Source: Candidatus Hecatellales archaeon (GTDB taxonomy: Archaea > Thermoproteota > Bathyarchaeia > Hecatellales > Hecatellaceae). From it: a stretch of 9,699 nt of DNA. The DNA is taken from assembly GCA_003662305.1 (NCBI GenBank), contig QMXU01000029.1, forward strand, positions 1 to 9,699, written 5' to 3'. Both the position numbers and the translations under genes were made by a program. Below are positions 1 to 5,878 of the stretch, one piece after another (the first letter of the stretch is position 1; every line of letters starts with the position of its first letter). The notes under the pieces were generated by a model. It had not been told where the DNA came from. It was given only the letters and a program-made list of their open reading frames with translations, and made no database searches.

Positions 1-1143
1 TCTTTCGGGCTGACCATCGACGAGGAAGCATGCAGCACCTGTTCCCTCTGCGTTTACGTCTGCCCTTTCGAAGCCATAACCGTGAAGCAGCTTAACGATG
101 AACGCAAGGTCGAAGTCGACGAGTCCAAGTGCAGGTTCTGCGGGCTCTGCTACGGCATGTGCCCCCTGGAAGCCATAAAAATCGGCTACTACGAGCTTGA
201 AGACCTCGTCAAACAGGCTGAGAAGCTCTGCACTGAAGCGGGAGCCAGAAGCTTGATAATAGCGTGTAAGGGAAGCAATCCCACCGACGCCATCATTAAT
301 GGCAGGGTTGGAGACGGGAAGCTTCCTGTTTTGAAGGTGCCATGCGTTGGAAGGGTGCCCTTAGACTTCTACGTTAAACTGCTGGCTGACGGGGTTGTTG
401 AAAGACTTCACGTGCTGCCATGCGAGGAAGAGTTCTGCAGGCTTAAGGAGGGAGGGCGGATAAGCTCCCTACGAGTGGACTACCTTAAAGACCTCTTAGG
501 CGAGTTGGAGGCAGACGGGAGACTCTTAAACGTAGTTAAAGGGGTGAACAAGGCTGAGGTAGACGAAACCAAATGCGTAGGCTGCGGGAACTGCGTGCAT
601 TACTGCCCCTACGAGGCAGCCAGCTTGAAGTCGCCGGGGATAGCCAGCATAGACGAGGAGAAGTGTATGGGCTGCGGAATATGCCTAGCCTACTGCCCCA
701 ACTTCGCCATAACCCTCGAAGGCTACGAGCATGAAAGCCTCAGCGAAACCGTCAGCAAACTCGCCGGGAAGGCGGTGGCCGCTGGGGAAGCACCCATAGC
801 CGTCTTCTACTGCCAGTGGGCTTACACGCCAAAACCCCTCAAAGAAAACGGGTCAAACCTATGCTTCATAGAGCTTCCCTGCGCTGGCAGAGCTGACCCC
901 CTGCATGTGATTCAAGCCTTGAACCTCGGCTTCAAGGGGGTTCTGATCTTAGCCTGCAAGCAGGACCTCTGCAACTTTGAGGAGGCTGGAGCTAAAAGGG
1001 CGGAGGAAAACCTTGGAATCCTTAAAAAGCTACTGGAGCAACTTGGCCTCGGAGAAAGGGTGGAAATAGCCTTTGTTTCCCCCAAATATCCGGGAGAAGC
1101 CGACCAAGCCCTCTCAAGTTTTATAGGTAAACTCAAAGGGTGA
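1..1143 (+). CDS. hdrA: HdrA-like iron-sulfur protein with two MvhD-like modules (3' part; 5' end outside window)
   Basis: The reading frame is open from base 1, so the start lies left of the window; the GTG at 82 is inside the gene, because the codons before it encode a complete ferredoxin motif. The 380 visible residues show: ferredoxin motif 1 (C11, C14, C17, C21, then P), motif 2 (C44, C47, C50, C54), an MvhD-like module at about 85-175 (C89, C115 in PCVGR, C141 and C146 as C-x4-C), ferredoxin motifs 3 (C192, C195, C198, C202) and 4 (C222, C225, C228, C232), and a second MvhD-like module at about 265-375 (C271, C294 in PCAGR, C319 and C324 as C-x4-C). MvhD carries a [2Fe-2S] cluster and links hydrogenase MvhGA to HdrA. 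The first ferredoxin pair resembles the C-terminus of HdrA, so the missing part is probably the FAD-binding HdrA core; QmoB-type or pure ferredoxin-MvhD proteins are alternatives. The protein is probably cytoplasmic and relays electrons from the hydrogenase encoded downstream. Confidence 0.82.
   Translation, partial: SFGLTIDEEACSTCSLCVYVCPFEAITVKQLNDERKVEVDESKCRFCGLCYGMCPLEAIKIGYYELEDLVKQAEKLCTEAGARSLIIACKGSNPTDAIINGRVGDGKLPVLKVPCVGRVPLDFYVKLLADGVVERLHVLPCEEEFCRLKEGGRISSLRVDYLKDLLGELEADGRLLNVVKGVNKAEVDETKCVGCGNCVHYCPYEAASLKSPGIASIDEEKCMGCGICLAYCPNFAITLEGYEHESLSETVSKLAGKAVAAGEAPIAVFYCQWAYTPKPLKENGSNLCFIELPCAGRADPLHVIQALNLGFKGVLILACKQDLCNFEEAGAKRAEENLGILKKLLEQLGLGERVEIAFVSPKYPGEADQALSSFIGKLKG
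1139..1143 (+). promoter_or_regulatory. Ribosome-binding site of metVF
   Basis: GGTGA, overlapping the stop codon of the HdrA-like gene, ends nine bases before the ATG at 1153. It abuts the GTG at 1144 with no spacer, so it favours the ATG as the true start and suggests translational coupling to the upstream gene. Confidence 0.65.
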
Positions 1144-1152
1144 GTGGGAAGA

Positions 1153-2775
1153 ATGATTGTTGTAAGACCTAAACCATTAGACGAGTTGCTTGGATACCTG
1201 CGAGGACGCAGGAAAGTGTTAATTGTGGGATGCGACGGCTGCACAACGCCTCCCAGAGGCCTTAGAGAAGCTCAAACCTACGCGAACCTGCTGGAGTTAG
1301 CTGGGAAACTTAAAGGCGAAAACTTCAGCTTGAAGGCTACCACCCTTCCTAAGACCTGCGACAGCCACATAGTATACTCGTCTCTGGCAGGCCAGCTGGA
1401 AGACGTGGAGGCAATGGTTTCCCTGGCCTGCGGGATAGGAGTGCAAGTGCTCAACGAGGTTTTCCCCCAGATTCAGACCTTCCCAGGGAACGACACCGTC
1501 TTCAACGGGATGCAGCCTAAGGAGGGAGGAGTCTTCGAGGAGCGCTGCCTGAGCTGTGGAAGCTGCCTGCTGGGTGAAACCGGCGGGATATGCCCGGTAA
1601 CCATGTGTGCTAAGGGCCTGCTGAACGGGCCGTGCGGAGGATTCTTCGAAGGCAAATGCGAGGTGGGAAACTGGGTTAACGACTGTGGATGGGTTAAAAT
1701 CTTCGACAGGCTTAAGGAGTTAGGCAAGCTAGACATCTTCACGAAGATAAGGCTTCCAAAGGACTACAGGGACATGCAGAACCCTAGGAAGCTTTCCATA
1801 GCCGAAGTGGCTACGAAAAAGGCTATTCCAGAGGTTATCGACGAGGTTAAGGAGCCTGGGAAGCGGCCTGCCTACAGCGAGCTTATGAAGAAGATTAGGA
1901 ATGGAGAGTTCGTGGTAACCGGTGAAGTGGAGCCTGTTAAAACCACGGATTTAACCGAGGTGCTTGAGGCTGCGGAGTCCCTTAAAGACTATGTCACAGC
2001 GATAAACGTGACAGATAACCCTACAGCCTTCGCCTACATGAACGCTCTAATCCCATCCTACATCATCCAAGAGAAAACCGGGGTTGAAGCAGTATACCAG
2101 ATGGTTGCGAGAGACAGGAACAGGCTTGCACTAGTTTCAGACCTGCTTGCCGCAGGGGCTTTAGGCATTAAAAACATTCTCGCCCTCTCAGGAGATACGA
2201 CAACCATGGGAGACAACCCTGAAGCCAAAAAAGTCTGGGACCTCGACGTAACCCAGTTCATCTACATGATAAGCAAGATAGTTGATGAAGGCGTTGACCT
2301 CGCAGGAAACAAAATCCAGAACCCTCCGAAATTTAACGTGGGCTCCTCAGCGAACCCGTGTGCAACACCGCTTGAACCTGAAATCTACAAGCTTGTTAGA
2401 AAGCAGAATGCTGGCGCGGAATTCCTCCAGACGAACTCGCTTTACGACATCGAGATTATCAAGCATTTCCTCAGCGAGTGCAGGTCTGCCGGGCTTAAGA
2501 TTCCGATTCTCATAGGGATAACACCGTTTAAGAGCGTTAAAATGATGGACTGGCTGGTGAAGTACGTTCCGGGAGTGGTGGTGCCTGATGAAATCCAAGA
2601 GAAGCTTAGGAAGGCCAGAGAGAAGAGCAAGGAGGCATTCGTCGACAAGAACATTGAGATTTTCAGCGAGCTTTGCAGGGAAATCAGGAAGACAACCTCA
2701 GCCGTGGGGATACATATGATGGCTATAGGTTTTGAATGGGTTGTTCCCAAAATTTTGGAGGAGGCGGGATTGTAA
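1153..2775 (+). CDS. metF: Fused MetV-MetF methylene-tetrahydropterin reductase
   Basis: Reduces methylene- to methyl-tetrahydropterin in the methyl branch of the acetyl-CoA pathway. The 540-residue protein has two parts. Residues 1 to about 215 form a MetV-like cysteine-rich domain: C27/C30 (GCDGC), C68, C92, then C131, C134, C137, C146, C151, C160 (NGPCGG), C168 and C177. Residues from about 240 to the end form the flavin-binding MetF TIM barrel: TGEVEP at 255-260 (E257 fits the catalytic Glu of MetF), ARDRNR near 318-323, and LSGD ending at D347. MetV is known in acetogens as the partner joining MetF to electron-donor subunits. I chose ATG 1153 over GTG 1144 on ribosome-binding-site spacing. 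The gene lies nine bases after the HdrA/MvhD gene and overlaps mvhG by one base, so H2-derived electrons via MvhD/HdrA are the probable donor. Whether the pterin is H4F or H4MPT cannot be read from the sequence. Confidence 0.9.
   Translation: MIVVRPKPLDELLGYLRGRRKVLIVGCDGCTTPPRGLREAQTYANLLELAGKLKGENFSLKATTLPKTCDSHIVYSSLAGQLEDVEAMVSLACGIGVQVLNEVFPQIQTFPGNDTVFNGMQPKEGGVFEERCLSCGSCLLGETGGICPVTMCAKGLLNGPCGGFFEGKCEVGNWVNDCGWVKIFDRLKELGKLDIFTKIRLPKDYRDMQNPRKLSIAEVATKKAIPEVIDEVKEPGKRPAYSELMKKIRNGEFVVTGEVEPVKTTDLTEVLEAAESLKDYVTAINVTDNPTAFAYMNALIPSYIIQEKTGVEAVYQMVARDRNRLALVSDLLAAGALGIKNILALSGDTTTMGDNPEAKKVWDLDVTQFIYMISKIVDEGVDLAGNKIQNPPKFNVGSSANPCATPLEPEIYKLVRKQNAGAEFLQTNSLYDIEIIKHFLSECRSAGLKIPILIGITPFKSVKMMDWLVKYVPGVVVPDEIQEKLRKAREKSKEAFVDKNIEIFSELCREIRKTTSAVGIHMMAIGFEWVVPKILEEAGL
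2757..2764 (+). promoter_or_regulatory. Ribosome-binding site of mvhG
   Basis: GGAGGAGG within the last codons of metVF, ten bases before the ATG at 2775. The same frame is open upstream to an ATG at 2736, but that one has no such motif, so this site fixes the start at 2775. Confidence 0.75.
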
Positions 2776-3656
2776 TGGTGAAACTTGCAACCATAGCCTT
2801 AATGGCCTGCGCCGGATGCCACGTTTCCCTGACAGCCATGTCAGCCAAGCTTGTTGAGGTTCTGAAAAGCGTGGAACTCGTTCACTCCTACATTCTGATG
2901 GACGCCAAGCAAATTCCGGATAACGTTGACGTGGGAATCGTGGAAGGCGGCCTTAAAACAAGCCACGACGAGGAAGTTGTGAAAGAGCTTAGAGAGAAGG
3001 CGAAAATCCTCATAGCCGTTGGAGACTGCGCCTGCTTCGGCGGGGTGCCAGGCCTCATCAACATTTACAGGCTTGACGACGCCTTCAAAGCCGCCTACAT
3101 AGACAACCCCACAACCGTTGAGGGCTTCCGTCCTACAAAGGACCTGCCTGAAACAAGGCCTCAAGCCCTACCCATAAGCGAAATCGTCAAAGTAGACTGC
3201 ATGGTTCCAGGATGCCCTCCAAGGGAAACCACCCTTGAAAGCGTGCTGACAACCCTGCTCTCAGGTGGAACACCCACCCTGAGCAGCCAGAGCGTATGCG
3301 ATGAATGCCCACGGAAGAAAACAGGGGAGAAGCCTGAAGCCATTAGGAGGCTACATGAGGGAACACCGGACCCTGACAAATGCCTTCTAGAGCAGGGATA
3401 CATCTGCATGGGACCCGTTACGAGAGCCGGATGCAAGGCTGCCTGCGTCCGGGCGGGGGTTACCTGCGACGGCTGCTACGGGCCGGCGGAGCAAACCTGG
3501 GATCAAGGCTTGGCGATGCTTGACGGGCTTATAGGCTTAGCCAAAGAGAAGTTTCCAAGGCTTAAAATCGAAACCCTTTCAGGGATGATTTACCGGTACA
3601 CCTTCGCCTCTTCGATTCTCTACAAGATGACTAGGAAAGCGAAGGGTAAAGCGTAG
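2775..3656 (+). CDS. mvhG: F420-non-reducing [NiFe] hydrogenase small subunit (group 3c)
   Basis: Small, electron-transferring subunit of the cytoplasmic Mvh/Vhu-type hydrogenase; it passes electrons from the NiFe site in MvhA through three iron-sulfur clusters to MvhD. The 293-residue protein has no signal peptide. Proximal-cluster residues are C12 and C15 (MACAGCH), C85 (GDCACFGG) and C147 (PGCPP). The C-terminal half carries a cysteine set for the medial and distal clusters: C175/C178 (CDECPRKK), C203, C211 (ICMGP), C220, C224, C231 and C234 (CDGCYGP). The CLLEQGYICMGP stretch is typical of Mvh/Vhu G subunits and separates it from F420-reducing (FrhG) and bidirectional hydrogenases. The start at 2775 shares one base with the metVF stop (TAATG), which implies coupled translation. 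No mvhD gene stands alone nearby; the MvhD modules sit in the first gene of the operon. Confidence 0.93.
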   Translation: MVKLATIALMACAGCHVSLTAMSAKLVEVLKSVELVHSYILMDAKQIPDNVDVGIVEGGLKTSHDEEVVKELREKAKILIAVGDCACFGGVPGLINIYRLDDAFKAAYIDNPTTVEGFRPTKDLPETRPQALPISEIVKVDCMVPGCPPRETTLESVLTTLLSGGTPTLSSQSVCDECPRKKTGEKPEAIRRLHEGTPDPDKCLLEQGYICMGPVTRAGCKAACVRAGVTCDGCYGPAEQTWDQGLAMLDGLIGLAKEKFPRLKIETLSGMIYRYTFASSILYKMTRKAKGKA

Positions 3657-3660
3657 GGAT

Positions 3661-3667
3661 GGAGGTG
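3661..3667 (+). promoter_or_regulatory. Ribosome-binding site of mvhA
   Basis: GGAGGTG six bases before the ATG at 3674. It lies inside the 15-base extension that would result from starting at the ATG at 3659, so it argues for the later start. Confidence 0.75.
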
Positions 3668-3673
3668 GAAACG

Positions 3674-5053
3674 ATGGGACAGGAATTTAAGATTACGCCC
3701 TTAACAAGGGTTGAAGGCCATGGAAACGTGATTATAAGGGTTGAGGATGGAAAGCTGAGCGAGGTGGAACTGAACATCGTGGAGTCACCAAGGTTCTTCG
3801 AGAAGTTTCTGCAGGGGAAACCCGCTGAGGATGCACCCCGAATTTCGGAGCGTATCTGCGGGATATGCTTCGTAGCCCACCATCTTGCCTCCATCAAAGC
3901 GGTAGAGGCAGCGTGGGAAGTCCAGGTTCCAGAGGCAGCCTGGGAGCTCAGGGAACTCTTAAACCTGGCTGGGTACGTTACAAGCCACACGCTACACCTG
4001 GCTTTCCTGGCGATTCCAGACTTCTTAGACCTGCCGCCTGAGAAAAGGCATATCCTAGGCTTGGGAGAAAAAGACCCTAAGCTCCTGAAGCATGCATTAA
4101 ACATCTACGACTACGGGCTTGTGCTTACGGAAGTGCTGGGAGGAAAACGTGTACATGTTGTTACAGCTGTCCCCGGAGGAATGTCTAGGAGCATCGATGA
4201 GGAGGAAAGAGAGAAGCTTTTAGGCTTGGCCTCCACAGCCATGGCAAGCGTGGAAGAGATGGCTGACTGGTTCATGGATACTGCCGAGAAGAAGGCTGAA
4301 CTCGTAGACTACCCCATAAAGGCGAAGTATTGTATGGGGCTTGTGAAGGACGGAGCCCACGAACTCTACGACGGAAACCTTAGGGTTGTAGACTTGAAAG
4401 GCGGTAGTGTCTACGAGTTTAAGGCTTCAGAATACTTGGAGTACGTGGCTGAAAGGGTTTCACCGCACTCGCATGTTAAGCTTCCCTACCTTAGAAAGGT
4501 AGGGTTCCCGGAAGGCGTTCACAGGGTTGGACCGCTGGCAAGGCTTGCCGTAGCCGACAGGATGAAGGGAGACCTATCATCTAAACTTGCGGAACGCTAC
4601 TACAAGTTCTTCGGGAAGGTCCCCTCCAACATGATGGCTTACAACGCAGCCAGGTTCGTTGAGCTTGCCTACGCGGTGGAAGCCTCCAAACGCATGCTCG
4701 AGGAGGCCAGGTTTACCAGGGGGCCTATAAGAACGGAGGTTAAGGAGAAGGCTGGCGAAGGCGTGGGAGTGGTTGAAGCTCCTAGAGGCGTGCTTGTACA
4801 CCACTACAAGACGGATGCGCAGGGGATAATCAGGCTGGCGAACGTTATAACGCCGACAGCCTTCAACGCGCCGTCCATAGAGCAGGACCTAACGGTGATA
4901 GCTGAAAACTCCCTTCAGAGCATACTTGGAGAGGGAAGAGAGGAAACCTTCTGGAGGATGGAAGTTCTAACCAGAGCCTACGACCCATGCATATCCTGTG
5001 CAACCCACACCATAAAGATAGTTGTCGAAGAGAAAAACAGGGAGAAACCTTAA
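3674..5053 (+). CDS. mvhA: F420-non-reducing [NiFe] hydrogenase large subunit (group 3c)
   Basis: Catalytic subunit that splits H2 at a Ni-Fe centre. From the ATG at 3674 the protein has 459 residues, normal for MvhA/VhuA. It shows the N-terminal RVEGHG motif (12-17), the first pair of metal ligands in RICGIC (C62, C65), followed by AHH, and the second pair in DPCISCATH (C439, C442, H445). The first cysteine of the last motif is ordinary Cys, not selenocysteine. Fourteen residues follow H445. In this family the tail after that His is removed by a maturation protease once nickel is inserted; no such protease gene is in the window. No F420- or NAD-binding subunit gene follows, which fits group 3c. 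The gene is last in the operon and its stop is seven bases from the stop of the convergent cooC-like gene. Confidence 0.94.
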   Translation: MGQEFKITPLTRVEGHGNVIIRVEDGKLSEVELNIVESPRFFEKFLQGKPAEDAPRISERICGICFVAHHLASIKAVEAAWEVQVPEAAWELRELLNLAGYVTSHTLHLAFLAIPDFLDLPPEKRHILGLGEKDPKLLKHALNIYDYGLVLTEVLGGKRVHVVTAVPGGMSRSIDEEEREKLLGLASTAMASVEEMADWFMDTAEKKAELVDYPIKAKYCMGLVKDGAHELYDGNLRVVDLKGGSVYEFKASEYLEYVAERVSPHSHVKLPYLRKVGFPEGVHRVGPLARLAVADRMKGDLSSKLAERYYKFFGKVPSNMMAYNAARFVELAYAVEASKRMLEEARFTRGPIRTEVKEKAGEGVGVVEAPRGVLVHHYKTDAQGIIRLANVITPTAFNAPSIEQDLTVIAENSLQSILGEGREETFWRMEVLTRAYDPCISCATHTIKIVVEEKNREKP

Positions 5054-5060
5054 CCCCCTT
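5054..5060. terminator. Seven-base convergent junction; probable overlapping T-rich terminators
   Basis: Only seven bases lie between the stop codons of mvhA (+) and the cooC-like gene (-). T runs that could end the + transcript occur at 5059-5062 and 5076-5080, the latter inside the other gene. A T5 run for the - transcript lies at about 5034-5038 (AAAAA on the + strand), inside mvhA. I see no strong hairpin. Archaeal terminators are usually T-rich without hairpins, so this is plausible but not proven. Confidence 0.4.
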
Positions 5061-5834
5061 TTATATTAACCCCAGTTTTTCAGCTATTTCTTTTGCAGCC
5101 TTAACAGCCGGACTGTCTCCGGAGAGCTCCAGCAGCGATTTCCCTTCCAAGTCGTAGGAGGCTATGTTGGGGTCTGACGGTATGAAGCCTGCGAACTCGA
5201 GGCCTGCTTCTACAACCCGTTTTCTTACTGTCTCTTCAAATTCCGGTTCAACGTTGTTTCCAACGGCCAGTATGCGTTTGAAGTCTATGTGAACCTCTCT
5301 GGCCAACTCTTTAATTCTCTTGGCTGTCAGGTAGCCAAGCCTGCTTCTGTCCACCACCACTATCATCACGTCTACATCCCTGTCGGTTCTCCTGCTTAGG
5401 TGTTCAAGGCCTGCCTCCATGTCCATGATGGTTACGGAATAGTTTTTTGAAAGCGTGTCTAAAATCGAGGTTAAAAGGTCGTTCACTGCACAGTAGCATC
5501 CTTCCCCCTCACCTCTGCCCATAACCAGCAGGTCGAAGCCTGCTTCCTCGCAGAGAATCTCGAAAATCTTCGTTTCAAAGTAGTCACGCTTGGAGAAGTC
5601 TGGGGGGAACCTGCCTGCGGCGATGTCTTGTTTAAGCTTGCTGGCAACCATCGCCACGGTTTTATGGGCTTTCACGCCTAGGATGTCGGCGAGGTTCGAG
5701 TCTGGGTCAGCGTCAACAGCGAGAATAGAGCTTTTGCCAGCGTCCACCATGACTTTAAGCAGGAGGGCGGTAACTGTTGACTTTCCAACTCCCCCTTTAC
5801 CGCTGACAGAAATCACTATGCCTTCCTGGCTCAT
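5061..5834 (-). CDS. cooC: CooC/AcsF-type nickel-insertion ATPase for CODH/ACS
   Basis: MinD/SIMIBI-class P-loop ATPase of 257 residues that matures CO dehydrogenase or acetyl-CoA synthase by ATP-dependent nickel loading. Visible motifs: deviant Walker A GKGGVGKST (12-20), DADPDSN (41-47), the nickel-binding C-x-C pair C113/C115 in GEGCYCAVN, and DMEAGLEHL (138-146), which matches the CooC switch region. The C-x-C pair and DMEAGLEH distinguish it from generic MinD/ParA or Mrp-type ATPases. ATG 5834 is preferred to TTG 5840 because GGAGG sits seven bases upstream of it. It is the last gene of the cdh operon, 44 bases after cdhE; in Methanosarcina cdh operons the cooC gene lies between cdhC and cdhD, so the order differs here. 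Whether it serves the CdhA C-cluster, the CdhC A-cluster or both cannot be told from sequence. Confidence 0.92.
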   Translation of the reverse strand: MSQEGIVISVSGKGGVGKSTVTALLLKVMVDAGKSSILAVDADPDSNLADILGVKAHKTVAMVASKLKQDIAAGRFPPDFSKRDYFETKIFEILCEEAGFDLLVMGRGEGEGCYCAVNDLLTSILDTLSKNYSVTIMDMEAGLEHLSRRTDRDVDVMIVVVDRSRLGYLTAKRIKELAREVHIDFKRILAVGNNVEPEFEETVRKRVVEAGLEFAGFIPSDPNIASYDLEGKSLLELSGDSPAVKAAKEIAEKLGLI

Positions 5835-5841
5835 AAGCAAG

Positions 5842-5846
5842 CCTCC
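5842..5846 (-). promoter_or_regulatory. Ribosome-binding site of the cooC-like gene
   Basis: GGAGG on the - strand, seven bases before the ATG at 5834. The in-frame TTG at 5840 is only one base from the motif, so the ATG is the better start. Confidence 0.65.
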
Positions 5847-5869
5847 AAAAGGAAAAAGAAAAGAGAAGG
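5847..5869 (-). promoter_or_regulatory. 23-base pyrimidine tract between cdhE and cooC
   Basis: The - strand carries 23 consecutive pyrimidines, including T4 and T5 runs, directly before the cooC ribosome-binding site. T-rich tracts act as intrinsic terminators in archaea, so this may cause partial termination and lower cooC expression relative to the structural subunits. It could equally be a simple spacer in the 44-base gap. No TATA-like element was recognised in the gap. Confidence 0.3.
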
Positions 5870-5878
5870 CTAAAAGGC

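Noticed and set aside
82..84. GTG as the start of the first iron-sulfur gene
   Set aside because: The frame is open back to base 1 and encodes a full C-x2-C-x2-C-x3-C-P ferredoxin motif before it, so the gene begins outside the window.
1..1143. QmoB (HdrA-MvhD fusion of sulfate reducers)
   Set aside because: No qmoA, qmoC or apr/sat gene is nearby, and the operon continues with metVF and mvhGA, so a hydrogenase/methylene-reductase role fits better. The missing 5' part keeps this from being fully excluded.
3631..4104. 157-codon - strand open frame opposite mvhA
   Set aside because: It is a shadow of the hydrogenase large-subunit gene, whose metal-binding motifs are unambiguous, and it has no family signature.
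4982..5008. Possible selenocysteine in the hydrogenase active-site motif, as in VhuU
   Set aside because: The motif reads DPCISC with ordinary Cys codons and no in-frame TGA; the large subunit is also not split.
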